From: Agromyces lapidis
GTDB lineage: Bacteria; Actinomycetota; Actinomycetes; Actinomycetales; Microbacteriaceae
DNA: 64,000 bases
Direction of reading: 5' to 3'
Assembly: GCF_009749405.1 (NCBI RefSeq)
Contig: NZ_WBIQ01000008.1
Span: 304,532 to 368,531 of the forward strand
Shown piece after piece: positions 28,802-36,837 of the stretch. The notes beneath the pieces are model-generated. The model worked only from the letters and a program-made list of their open reading frames with translations, ran no database searches and had not been told where the DNA came from. Each line of letters begins with the position of its first letter. Positions within the stretch are counted from its first letter, which is position 1. The position numbers were made by a program, and so were the translations under genes.

Positions 28802-30415
28802 ATGACCGATCACACGGCCACCACGACCCCGACGACCGATTCGTCGCCCACCCCCACGACCGACGCGTCGCGTCGCGTCGCCGCGAAGCGCACCCGCCCG
28901 GCGACCCCCGCCGCCACGGGCCGCGCCCCGCGCCGCGCCTGGTTCGCGCTCGCCGTGCTCATGCTGCCCGCGCTCCTCGTGTCGATCGACAACACGGTGC
29001 TGAGCTTCGCGCTGCCCGAGATCTCGCGCGACCTCGCACCCACCGCGGCCCAGCAGCTCTGGATCATCGACGCCTACCCGCTCGTGCTCGCCGCCCTGCT
29101 CGTCGCGATGGGCAGCGCCGGCGACCGCTGGGGCCGTCGCCGCATGCTCATGATCGGGTCGATCGGCTTCGCCGTCGTCTCGGTCGGTGCGGCGTTCGCC
29201 CCGACCGCCGAGCTCCTCATCGCCGCGCGCGCCGCGCTCGGCTTCTTCGGCGCGATGCTCATGCCCTCGACGCTGTCGCTCCTGCGCTCGATCTTCACCG
29301 ATCGCGAGCAGCGTCGTCTTGCGATCGCGATCTGGGCCTCGGCGTTCGCCGCGGGCAGCGCCCTCGGCCCGCTCGTCGGCGGCCTCCTGCTCGAGCATTT
29401 CGCCTGGGGCTCGGTGTTCCTGCTCGCAGTGCCGGTGCTCGTGCCGATGCTCGTGCTCGTACCCCTGCTCATCACCGAGAGCCGCGACCCGAACCCCGGC
29501 CGCATCGACGTCTGGAGCATCCTGCTCTCGCTCGCGACGATGGCGCCGATCGTCTTCGGCATCAAGCACCTCGCCACCGAGGGCTTCGACGCACTCGGGC
29601 CGCTCTTCATCGTCGCGGGCCTCGTGGCCGGGTGGCTGTTCGTGCGCCGGCAGCTCGCGAGCGAGGCGCCGATGCTCGACGTGCGCCTGTTCACCGTCGG
29701 ACCGTTCGGCGGCGCCGTGCTCGTGAACCTGTTGAGCGTCGTCTCGCTGGTGGGCTTCCTGTTCTTCGTGTCGCAGCACCTGCAGATCATCGCGGGCCTC
29801 TCGCCGGTCGAGGCCGGGCTCGCGCTCCTGCCCGGGCTCGTCGCGATGATCATCGCCGGCCTCGCCGTGGTGCCGATCTCCCGGCGGGTGGCCCCGCGGC
29901 TGCTCGTGCCCGCGGCGCTGACGCTCTCGGCGGGCGGCTACCTCGTCGTCGCCTTCGGCGCCTCGGAGGGGTCGCTCGGCGCGGTCGTGCTCGCCTTCAC
30001 GATGCTCGGTATCGGCATCGGCATGGCCGAGACGGTCTCGAACGAGCTCATCCTCTCGAGCGCACCGCCGTCGAAGGCGGGCGCGGCCTCAGCGGTCTCC
30101 GAGACGGCGTACGAGCTCGGCGCGGTGCTCGGCACCGCGGGCCTCGGCAGCATCATCGCGGCGCACTACGCGAGCGCCATCCGATTGCCCGATTCGCTCA
30201 CCGCAGCGCAGATGGATGCCTCGCGCGAGACCCTCGCCGGCGCGGCGGTCGTGGCATCCGAACTGCCCGCGGCACAGGCCGAGGAACTCATGCGCGCGGC
30301 CGCGATCGCGTTCGACGGCGGCGTGCTGGTGACCTCGCTCATCGGCGTCGGCCTGATGGTCGCGGCGGCGACCATCGCGGCCCTCACCCTGCGCAACCCC
30401 TCGCACCACGACTGA
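28802..30415 (+). CDS. MFS multidrug efflux transporter (DHA2/QacA-EmrB type)
   Basis: A 537-aa proton antiporter of the 14-helix DHA2 family. After a ~45-aa Thr/Pro-rich N-terminus, the first helix carries the family signature ALLVSIDNTVLSFALPEI. The motif A loop GSAGDRWGRRRMLMIG is at ~100-115 and a motif C-like SAFAAGSALGPLVGG at ~180-195. The length and hydrophobicity suit 14 helices. Control by the divergent TetR is very likely given the dyads in the promoter. The substrate is probably a hydrophobic or cationic drug but cannot be read from sequence. Confidence 0.93.
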   Translation: MTDHTATTTPTTDSSPTPTTDASRRVAAKRTRPATPAATGRAPRRAWFALAVLMLPALLVSIDNTVLSFALPEISRDLAPTAAQQLWIIDAYPLVLAALLVAMGSAGDRWGRRRMLMIGSIGFAVVSVGAAFAPTAELLIAARAALGFFGAMLMPSTLSLLRSIFTDREQRRLAIAIWASAFAAGSALGPLVGGLLLEHFAWGSVFLLAVPVLVPMLVLVPLLITESRDPNPGRIDVWSILLSLATMAPIVFGIKHLATEGFDALGPLFIVAGLVAGWLFVRRQLASEAPMLDVRLFTVGPFGGAVLVNLLSVVSLVGFLFFVSQHLQIIAGLSPVEAGLALLPGLVAMIIAGLAVVPISRRVAPRLLVPAALTLSAGGYLVVAFGASEGSLGAVVLAFTMLGIGIGMAETVSNELILSSAPPSKAGAASAVSETAYELGAVLGTAGLGSIIAAHYASAIRLPDSLTAAQMDASRETLAGAAVVASELPAAQAEELMRAAAIAFDGGVLVTSLIGVGLMVAAATIAALTLRNPSHHD

Positions 30416-30464
30416 GCGCCGGGTGACGTCCTGTCATGAATCGGGGCACGCCGGGCGACGGCAG

Positions 30465-30470
30465 TACGCT
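30465..30470 (+). promoter_or_regulatory. -10 box (TACGCT) for leuB
   Basis: TACGCT leaves a leader of about 23 nt that contains AAGGAG 5 nt before the ATG at 30500. Confidence 0.45.
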
Positions 30471-30499
30471 TGAGGGGCTTGTCGCACGAAGGAGTATTC

Positions 30500-31561
30500 A
30501 TGGGTGGAACGGTCAAGCTCGCGGTCATTCCCGGTGACGGGATCGGCCCCGAGGTCGTCGGCGAGGCGCTGAAGGTGCTGGGCGCGGTCACGGCCGGGGG
30601 CGACACCGTCTTCGAGCAGACGCCGTTCTCGCTCGGTGCGGCCCGCTACCTCGAGACGGGCGACGTGCTCACCGACGGCGACCTCGACGCGATCAAGGAG
30701 CACGACGCGATCCTCCTCGGCGCCGTCGGGGGAGTGCCGGGCGACCCGCGCCTCGCGGGTGCGAACATCGAGCGCGGGCTCCTGCTGAAGCTCCGCTTCG
30801 AGCTCGACCACTACGTGAACCTGCGCCCGTCGGTGCTCCACCCCGGCGTCGTGAGCCCGCTCGCGAACCCCGGCGAGGTCGACTTCATCGTCGTGCGCGA
30901 GGGCACCGAGGGTCCGTACGTCGGCAACGGCGGTGCGATCCGCGTCGGCACCCCGGCCGAGGTCGCCAACGAGGTCTCGGTGAACACCGCCTACGGCGTC
31001 GAGCGGGTCGTGCGCTACGCCTTCGCCGCCGCGAACGCGCGCCCGCGCAAGAAGCTCACCCTCGTGCACAAGACCAACGTGCTCGTCTTCGCCGGCTCGT
31101 TGTGGAAGCGCACGGTCGACGCCGTGGCATCCGAGTACTCCGACGTGACCGTCGACTACCTGCACGTCGACGCCGCGACGATCTTCCTCGTCACCGATCC
31201 TGCTAGATTCGACGTCATCGTCACAGACAACCTCTTCGGCGACATCCTCACCGATCTGGCCGGCGCGATCAGCGGCGGCATCGGCCTCGCAGCCTCGGGC
31301 AACATCAACCCCGACGGCCGATTCCCCAGCATGTTCGAGCCGGTCCACGGTTCCGCACCCGACATCGCCGGGAAGGGCATCGCCGACCCGACCGCGGCCA
31401 TCCTCTCCGTCGCCCTCCTGCTCGACCACCTCGGTCTCGCGGAGGCCTCGGCGAAGGTCTCGCGGGCGGTCGCCGCCGACATCGCCGAACGCGGCGGGGC
31501 GACGCGCACGACCTCCGAGGTCGGCGACGCGATCGCCGCCCGTATCGGCGCACTCGACTGA
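30500..31561 (+). CDS. leuB: 3-isopropylmalate dehydrogenase
   Basis: LeuB oxidatively decarboxylates 3-isopropylmalate with NAD and a divalent cation, the third step of leucine synthesis. The 353-aa protein begins [20 protein letters not shown] and has the family motifs [13 protein letters not shown], the catalytic lysine region [18 protein letters not shown] and [17 protein letters not shown], with the nucleotide site at [15 protein letters not shown]. The start at 30500 is fixed by AAGGAG; an upstream in-frame start at 30470 is not supported. It precedes ilvE by 29 nt and forms an operon with it. Confidence 0.96.
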   Translation: MGGTVKLAVIPGDGIGPEVVGEALKVLGAVTAGGDTVFEQTPFSLGAARYLETGDVLTDGDLDAIKEHDAILLGAVGGVPGDPRLAGANIERGLLLKLRFELDHYVNLRPSVLHPGVVSPLANPGEVDFIVVREGTEGPYVGNGGAIRVGTPAEVANEVSVNTAYGVERVVRYAFAAANARPRKKLTLVHKTNVLVFAGSLWKRTVDAVASEYSDVTVDYLHVDAATIFLVTDPARFDVIVTDNLFGDILTDLAGAISGGIGLAASGNINPDGRFPSMFEPVHGSAPDIAGKGIADPTAAILSVALLLDHLGLAEASAKVSRAVAADIAERGGATRTTSEVGDAIAARIGALD

Positions 31562-31590
31562 TCACGCGCACTCGCATCGAAGGACACCTC

Positions 31591-32706
31591 ATGACGATCA
31601 ACCTCCCGCTCCAGGCCCCCTCCGCAGCCGGACTCATCTGGCAGACGGTCCGCAACGAGAACGCCAAGTCGCCCGAAGAACGCGAGGCGGTCCTCGCCGA
31701 CCCGGGCTTCGGCAACCACTTCACCGACCACATGGTCGACGTGTGCTGGTCGGAGAAGGGCGGCTGGCACCGTCCCCGCGTCACGCCCTACGGCCCGATC
31801 CAGCTCGACCCGGCGGCCGCCGTGCTGCACTACGCGCAGGAGATCTTCGAGGGCATGAAGGCCTACCGGCACGCCGACGGCTCGATCTGGACCTTCCGCC
31901 CCGAGCAGAACGCGGCGCGCATGCAGCGTTCGGCCAAGCGCCTCGCGCTGCCCGAGCTGCCGAGCGACATCTTCATCGAGTCGCTGAAGAAGCTCATCGC
32001 GGTCGACGGCGACTGGGTGCCCTCGGCCCCCGAGACGAGCCTGTACCTGCGGCCGTTCATGTTCGCGAAGGAGGCGTTCCTCGGGGTGCGCCCGGCGAAG
32101 AAGGTCGCGTTCTACGTGATCGCGAGCCCCGCCGGCGCCTACTTCCACGGCGGCGTGCAGCCGGTGTCGATCTGGCTGTCGACGAACTACGCGCGGGCCG
32201 GAAAGGGCGGCACCGGCGCGGCGAAGACCGGCGGCAATTACGCGTCGAGCCTGCTGCCCCAGGCCGAGGCGGCCGAGCACGGCTGCCAGCAGGTGCTCTT
32301 CCTCGACGAGGGCAAGTACCTCGAGGAGCTCGGCGGCATGAACGTCGTGCTCGTCTACAAGGACGGCACGCTCGTGACCCCCGAGTCCGACTCGATCCTC
32401 GAGGGCATCACGCGCGACTCGGTGCTGCAGCTCGCGAAGGACCGCGGCCACACGGTCGAGAGCCGCAAGGTGACGATCGACGAGTGGCGCGAGGGCGCGG
32501 CATCCGGCGACATCGTGGGCGCCTTCGCCTGCGGCACCGCCGCGGTGGTCACGCCCATCGGGCGCCTCCTCGCCGAGGACTTCGAGATCGTGCACGAGGG
32601 CGATGCGGCCGCCGAGCTGGCCCTCTCGCTCCGCGAGGAGCTCACGGGCATCCAGTACGGGCGCGTGGAGGACCGGCACGGCTGGCTGCTCCGCCTCGAC
32701 GCGTGA
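31591..32706 (+). CDS. ilvE: Branched-chain amino acid aminotransferase (fold type IV)
   Basis: IlvE transaminates 2-keto acids with glutamate to give valine, leucine and isoleucine. The 371-aa length fits the bacterial/eukaryotic BCAT2-like subgroup. Visible motifs are HYAQEIFEGMKAYRH, LYLRPFMFA, GAAKTGGNYASSLLPQAEA (containing the PLP lysine) and LEELGGMNVV, followed by ITRDSVLQLA. ATG follows GAAGGACACCTC. The stop overlaps the GTG of the acetyltransferase gene (GTGA), so the two are coupled. Confidence 0.96.
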   Translation: MTINLPLQAPSAAGLIWQTVRNENAKSPEEREAVLADPGFGNHFTDHMVDVCWSEKGGWHRPRVTPYGPIQLDPAAAVLHYAQEIFEGMKAYRHADGSIWTFRPEQNAARMQRSAKRLALPELPSDIFIESLKKLIAVDGDWVPSAPETSLYLRPFMFAKEAFLGVRPAKKVAFYVIASPAGAYFHGGVQPVSIWLSTNYARAGKGGTGAAKTGGNYASSLLPQAEAAEHGCQQVLFLDEGKYLEELGGMNVVLVYKDGTLVTPESDSILEGITRDSVLQLAKDRGHTVESRKVTIDEWREGAASGDIVGAFACGTAAVVTPIGRLLAEDFEIVHEGDAAAELALSLREELTGIQYGRVEDRHGWLLRLDA

Positions 32707-33182
32707 GCGAATCCCACCACGACGACGCGACGGCCGGATCGACCTCGATCCGGCCGTTCGTCGTCGCCGACACCGATGGCGTCGTCGCCCTGTGGCGCGC
32801 CGCGGGCCTCGTGAAGCCGTGGAACGACCCGCATCTCGACATCGAGCGCAAGCTGACGGTGCAGCCCGAGCTGTTCCTGGTGGCCGAGACGGTGTCGGCA
32901 GATGGCGGGCGCGAGCTCGTCGGCACGGCGATGGTCGGGTACGACGGGCATCGCGGCTGGGTGAACTACCTCGCCGTCGCAGATCCCGCGCGCGGCACCG
33001 GACTCGGCCGCCGGCTCATGGCCGAGGCCGAGCGCCTGCTCGTCGAGCGGGGATGCCCCAAGCTCAACCTGCAGGTGCGCACCTCGAACACCGAGGTGAT
33101 CGCGTTCTACGAGCGGCTCGGGTACGTGATCGACGATGCGGTGAGCCTCGGCAAGCGGCTCATCCCCGACGCGCCGCGCTGA
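32703..33182 (+). CDS. ypeA: GNAT acetyltransferase, YpeA-like
   Basis: A 159-aa single-domain N-acetyltransferase starting at GTG in a 4-bp overlap with ilvE. The acetyl-CoA loop is ARGTGLGRRLMAEAERLL, and the segment VKPWNDPHLDIERKL and the end of the domain (FYERLGYVIDDAVSLGKRLI) match my recollection of the E. coli YpeA family. Its substrate is unknown. An open frame that appears to fuse it to upstream sequence is an out-of-frame reading of ilvE. The 18-bp inverted repeat at 33230 follows. Confidence 0.85.
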   Translation: MSESHHDDATAGSTSIRPFVVADTDGVVALWRAAGLVKPWNDPHLDIERKLTVQPELFLVAETVSADGGRELVGTAMVGYDGHRGWVNYLAVADPARGTGLGRRLMAEAERLLVERGCPKLNLQVRTSNTEVIAFYERLGYVIDDAVSLGKRLIPDAPR

Positions 33183-33229
33183 CGCGCCGCGCACGCGCTG
33201 CGCCGCGCCCCGCACGCCCGCGTCCACAT

Positions 33230-33293
33230 CCATCGAGTCGCCGAAAACCGTGCATCCTGGGTCCACCGACAGCGCTTTTCGGCGACTCGATGG
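33230..33293. repeat. 18-bp perfect inverted repeat with 28-nt loop (MITE/REP-like or terminator)
   Basis: The arms CCATCGAGTCGCCGAAAA (33230-33247) and the exact complement (33276-33293) are perfect. The 28-nt loop (33248-33275) is too long for a standard terminator. It sits between the acetyltransferase and the FAH gene. Confidence 0.7.
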
Positions 33294-33360
33294 CGTGGGC
33301 GGCCGGGTGAGCGGCCGGGAGGCCGGGCGGCTTCGCGGGCCCGCCCACGCCACCCGCCGA

Positions 33361-33366
33361 TAGGCT
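33361..33366 (+). promoter_or_regulatory. Leaderless -10 box of the FAH gene
   Basis: TAGGCT ends 7 nt before the ATG at 33374; there is no Shine-Dalgarno. Confidence 0.55.
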
Positions 33367-33373
33367 TGCGGTC

Positions 33374-34147
33374 ATGAAGATCGCGCGGTTCAGCCATGGT
33401 GAGACCATCTCGTTCGGCATCATCGACGAGGAGGAGCACGAGCTCGTCGTGCTGAAGGCCGACCCGATGTTCGCGGGCTACGAGCCGACCGGCGAGCGGG
33501 TGCCGCTCGCCGAGGCGAAGCTCCTCGCGCCGGTGATTCCGCGGTCGAAGGTCGTCGCGGTCGGCAAGAACTACCACGACCACGCCGCCGAGATGGGCGG
33601 CGAGGCCCCGGCAGAGCCGCTGCTCTTCCTGAAGCCGAACACCTCGGTGATCGGCCCCGACGACGCGATCGTGCTGCCGCCCCAGAGCGAGCGGGTCGAG
33701 CACGAGGGCGAGCTCGCCGTCGTGATCGGCCGCATCGCGAAGAACGTGAGCGAAGCCGATGCCGACAAGGTGATCTTCGGCTATACGATCGCCAACGACG
33801 TGACCGCCCGCGACCTGCAGCAGCGCGACGGCCAGTGGACCCGCGCGAAGGGCTTCGACTCGTTCTGCCCGCTCGGGCCGGTGATCTCGACCGACGTCGA
33901 CTTCGTGAACGGCACCATCGAGACGAGCGTCAACGGCGTGCGCAAGCAGGAGGGGCGTCTCGCCGACCTCGTGCATTCGGTGCCCGCGATCGTCGCCCAC
34001 GCCTCGAGCGTCTTCACGCTGCTGCCGGGCGACGTCATCCTCACCGGCACGCCGGCGGGCGTCGGCCCGATCGTCGACGGCGACACGGTCGAGGTCACGA
34101 TCTCGGGCCTCGGGGTGCTCTCCAACCCGGTGCGTTCCGCGGGGTAG
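33374..34147 (+). CDS. Fumarylacetoacetate hydrolase family protein
   Basis: A 257-aa FAH-fold enzyme. The family core is visible: KVVAVGKNYHDHAAEMG, metal ligands in EHEGELAVVIGR and GYTIANDVTARDLQQRDGQW, and the C-terminal LLPGDVILTGTPAGVGPI. Members include acylpyruvate hydrolases, oxaloacetate decarboxylases and isomerases of aromatic catabolism. The short N-terminal domain (about 55 aa) argues against a true fumarylacetoacetase. No aromatic pathway genes are nearby, so an oxaloacetate or acylpyruvate housekeeping role is plausible. A truncated haemoglobin gene follows after 9 nt, possibly in the same transcript. Confidence 0.92.
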   Translation: MKIARFSHGETISFGIIDEEEHELVVLKADPMFAGYEPTGERVPLAEAKLLAPVIPRSKVVAVGKNYHDHAAEMGGEAPAEPLLFLKPNTSVIGPDDAIVLPPQSERVEHEGELAVVIGRIAKNVSEADADKVIFGYTIANDVTARDLQQRDGQWTRAKGFDSFCPLGPVISTDVDFVNGTIETSVNGVRKQEGRLADLVHSVPAIVAHASSVFTLLPGDVILTGTPAGVGPIVDGDTVEVTISGLGVLSNPVRSAG

Positions 34148-34156
34148 CGGGTCGAC

Positions 34157-34696
34157 ATGGGCGAGCAGCTCGCAGGGCAGGGCCCGGATGCCGCCGGCGG
34201 CGCCGCCGACCCCCTGACGATCGAGCCCGCGCCGGGTGACGGGCACCACGACCTCCGCGATCGCGACGACCTCACCGCGCTCATCGAGGCGTTCTACCTG
34301 CGGGCGTTCGCCGACCCGTTCATCGGGCCGATCTTCACCGACGTCGCGAAGATGGACCTCGCCCACCACTTGCCGATCATGTGCGACTTCTGGGAGTCGG
34401 TGCTCTTCGACGCCGGCACCTACCGGCGCGACGCGCTCGCCCTGCATGTCGCGCTCGACGCGAAGCACCCGCTCACCGAGACGCACTTCGACCGCTGGCT
34501 GGTGCTCTGGCGGCAGACCGTCGACGACGGGTTCACCGGCGAGGTCGCCGACCGTGCGAAGGTGCAGGCCGAGCGCATCGCCGCGTCGATCCGACGCCGC
34601 CTCGCCGGAGGCACCGGGTCGGCGTTCGAGACGATCACCACCCGCGAGCGGCTCGAGGCCGACGGCACGATCGACGGGCCGCGCGCCGACGGCTGA
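34157..34696 (+). CDS. Group III truncated haemoglobin
   Basis: A 179-aa protein with a ~35-aa Gly/Pro-rich N-terminal extension, then a 2/2 globin of the group III type: LIEAFYLRAFADPFIGPIF, MDLAHHLPIMCDFWESVLF, the region HVALDAKHPLTETHFDRWL (likely proximal histidine) and LVLWRQTVDDGF. These heme proteins bind O2, NO or peroxides; their exact roles are poorly known. No strong Shine-Dalgarno is seen before the ATG, so the N-terminus is uncertain; a later start would remove the extension. Confidence 0.87.
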   Translation: MGEQLAGQGPDAAGGAADPLTIEPAPGDGHHDLRDRDDLTALIEAFYLRAFADPFIGPIFTDVAKMDLAHHLPIMCDFWESVLFDAGTYRRDALALHVALDAKHPLTETHFDRWLVLWRQTVDDGFTGEVADRAKVQAERIAASIRRRLAGGTGSAFETITTRERLEADGTIDGPRADG

Positions 34697-34724
34697 GCCA
34701 CGGCACCGCCGGCTGCGCCGCCGC

Positions 34725-35783
34725 TCAGTGCCGCAGGTTCAGGTGCGCCGCGCTGCCGGTCACGGCATCGGCGGCGCGCGAGACATCCTCGTCGTCGTTC
34801 CAGAGATGGAACGCGACGCGTGCCCGACCTGCCCGACCCGACGCCACGAGCCCGGCGGCCGTCAGCGCCGCGAGGTCGCAGCCCGTCTCGTCGGGCCACG
34901 TGACGATCGCCGAGTTCGAGGCGGCGAGGCCGATCCGCTCGCGGAACGCGTTCGCCATCCCCACGTCGTACCGCTGGACAGCCGCCAGGTCGAGCGAGGC
35001 GGCGAAGCCGAGTGCGGCTTCGGCACCGGCCCAGGCGTGCCACGCGGGGGAGACCTCGAAGCGGCGGGCGCCGTCGGCGAGGTGCAGTTCGGGTCCGTAG
35101 CACGACGCCCAGGGGTCGTCGCCCGAGTACCAGCCGGCCGTGTGCGGGGTGAACGACTCGACCGCCCGGTCGGAGAACGCGGCGAAGGCGGCCCCGCGCG
35201 GTGCGCCGAGCCACTTGTAGGCGTGGCAGACGACGAGGTCGCCCGTGACGTGGTCGGTCGGCATCCAGCCGGTCGCCTGGGTGGTGTCGACGAGCGTCAG
35301 CGCGCCGGCGTCGCGGGCTGCGGCGGTGATGGATGCCTCGTCGGCGACCTCGCCGGTCGCCGACTGCACGAGCGAGTACGAGACGAGCCAGGTCGACGGG
35401 GTGACGGCGTCGGCGAGGGCGTCGAGCGGCACGTGGCGCACCTCGAGGTCGCCGCGCGCGAGAAAGGGTGCGACGACCGATGAGAAGTCGCCGTCGACGC
35501 ACAGGATCTCTGCGCCGGCCGGGGCCGCGGCGGCCGCGAGCCCCGCGAACACCGAGACCTGCGAGCCGGTCGCGATGCGTGCGGGGGAGGTGCCGAGCAG
35601 GCTCGCGGCGTGCCCGCGGGCGCGCTCGAGGGCGGCCGAGTAGTCGGCGGCGCTCGCCGCGCCGAGCGACCAGCGCTCGAGGTCGCGGCGCACGGCGTCG
35701 CGGGTGACGTCGGCGGGCAGGCCGAGGGTGCAGGCGGCGAGGTAGCCGCGGCCGGCGGCGAATCGGTCTCGAAGCGGGTGCAT
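34725..35783 (-). CDS. Class V aminotransferase (PLP-dependent)
   Basis: A 352-aa fold-type I PLP enzyme of the class V (cysteine desulfurase / isopenicillin-N-epimerase-like) group. The Schiff-base lysine is in VVCHAYKWLGAPRGAAF near residue 187-203, preceded by the PLP-binding aspartate segment LTLVDTTQATGWMPTDH. No active-site cysteine loop of a true desulfurase was recognised. The ATG at 35783 has GGAGG only 1 nt upstream, which is unusually close, so initiation may be inefficient or the true start elsewhere. It is divergent from a LysR gene that is likely to control it. Confidence 0.85.
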   Translation of the reverse strand: MHPLRDRFAAGRGYLAACTLGLPADVTRDAVRRDLERWSLGAASAADYSAALERARGHAASLLGTSPARIATGSQVSVFAGLAAAAAPAGAEILCVDGDFSSVVAPFLARGDLEVRHVPLDALADAVTPSTWLVSYSLVQSATGEVADEASITAAARDAGALTLVDTTQATGWMPTDHVTGDLVVCHAYKWLGAPRGAAFAAFSDRAVESFTPHTAGWYSGDDPWASCYGPELHLADGARRFEVSPAWHAWAGAEAALGFAASLDLAAVQRYDVGMANAFRERIGLAASNSAIVTWPDETGCDLAALTAAGLVASGRAGRARVAFHLWNDDEDVSRAADAVTGSAAHLNLRH

Positions 35784-35839
35784 GCCTCCAGCGTCGACCC
35801 GTTCGACTCATTCGACAAGTACCAGTGTTCGATGACATG

Positions 35840-35858
35840 CATAACCAACGCTTATGAT
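35840..35858. promoter_or_regulatory. LysR-type dyad overlapping a leaderless -10 box
   Basis: CATAA-N7-TTATG (35840-35856) overlaps TATGAT (35853-35858), which ends 6 nt before the lysR ATG at 35865. A regulator bound here would block its own promoter, the usual arrangement for divergent LysR systems. Confidence 0.55.
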
Positions 35859-35864
35859 GCTGCC

Positions 35865-36827
35865 ATGTCGGATGCCTCGATCGAAGCCCTCGCGGCCGCA
35901 CTCGACCTGCAGACGGTGCGGGTCGTTCGCCGCATCGCCGAGCACGGATCGCTCACCGCGGCCGCGACCTCGCTCGGCTACAGCCAGCCCGCGGTGAGCC
36001 AGCAGCTGCGCCGCTTCGAGGAGCGCACGGGCATCGCCCTCGTCGAACGCGTCGGCCGCGGCATCCGGCTCACCGAATCGGGGCGTGTGCTCGCCCGTCA
36101 TGCCAACGCCGTAGCGACCGCCCTCGAGGCGGCCGCCGGCGAACTCGCCGAGCTCCGCGGGCTCCGCGCGGGGCGGGTGCGCCTCGTCGCCTTCCCCTCG
36201 GCGTCGGCGACCCTCGTGCCCCGGCTCATCGCCGCGCTCGCGGCGGAGCATCCGGGCGTCACCGTCACCTACGTCGAGGCCGAGCCGCCCGAGGCGGTCG
36301 CGGCCGTGCGCGCCGACCGCGCCGATGTCGCGATCACCTTCAGCTATCCGGGCGACCGCGACGACCCGCACCGCGCGAGCGCTCGCGGACTCGACGTGCG
36401 CGGCTACGGCGAGGAGCCGATGCAGCTCGTGCTCCCGGCGGGGCATCCGGCCGCGGCATCCGACCGCATCGAACTGGCCGCCCTCGGCGACGAGGCCTGG
36501 ATCGCCGGCTGCCCGCGCTGCCGCGGGCACCTGCTCGAACTCGCGGATGCCGCGGGGTTCACGCCGCGCATCGCATTCGAGACCGACAACTTCGTCGCCG
36601 TCGAGGGCATGGTCGCGCAGGGCCTCGGGGTGGCGCTGCTGCCGGCGCTCGCGCTCGCGGCGTCCCCGAGGCATCCCGACGTCGTGGCCCGGCCGACCGC
36701 GCGCGCCGACGTGCGCTCCCTGCATCTCGTGACCGCCCAGGGCGCCGGGCGGGTGCCCGCCGTCGCGGCCACCCTCGCCGCGCTCGATGGCCTCACCGGC
36801 GAGCGCGCCGCGCGCGCCGCTCGGTAG
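35865..36827 (+). CDS. LysR family transcriptional regulator
   Basis: A 320-aa regulator with the N-terminal winged helix ([20 protein letters not shown], then [17 protein letters not shown], residues ~20-60) and a C-terminal periplasmic-binding-like effector domain ([35 protein letters not shown]). A CPRCRGH motif near residue 217 is unusual and might bind a metal or be redox-active. Start at 35865 is leaderless with TATGAT upstream; longer open sequence to 35610 overlaps the divergent gene. Its TAG stop is part of the gltX -10 box. Confidence 0.9.
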   Translation: MSDASIEALAAALDLQTVRVVRRIAEHGSLTAAATSLGYSQPAVSQQLRRFEERTGIALVERVGRGIRLTESGRVLARHANAVATALEAAAGELAELRGLRAGRVRLVAFPSASATLVPRLIAALAAEHPGVTVTYVEAEPPEAVAAVRADRADVAITFSYPGDRDDPHRASARGLDVRGYGEEPMQLVLPAGHPAAASDRIELAALGDEAWIAGCPRCRGHLLELADAAGFTPRIAFETDNFVAVEGMVAQGLGVALLPALALAASPRHPDVVARPTARADVRSLHLVTAQGAGRVPAVAATLAALDGLTGERAARAAR

Positions 36828-36830
36828 CAT
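36825..36830 (+). promoter_or_regulatory. Leaderless -10 box of gltX, overlapping the lysR stop codon
   Basis: TAGCAT begins at the TAG stop of the LysR gene and ends 7 nt before the gltX ATG at 36838. Confidence 0.55.
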
Positions 36831-36837
36831 TGAGGCG

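Noticed and set aside
28112..29779. A long minus-strand open frame extending the TetR protein
   Set aside because: The extension is antisense to the DHA2 transporter and very rich in Arg/Glu/His, as expected for shadow frames in high-GC DNA.
31743..33182. An apparent 479-residue acetyltransferase fusion
   Set aside because: The N-terminal part is ilvE read in another frame; the real start is the GTG at 32703.
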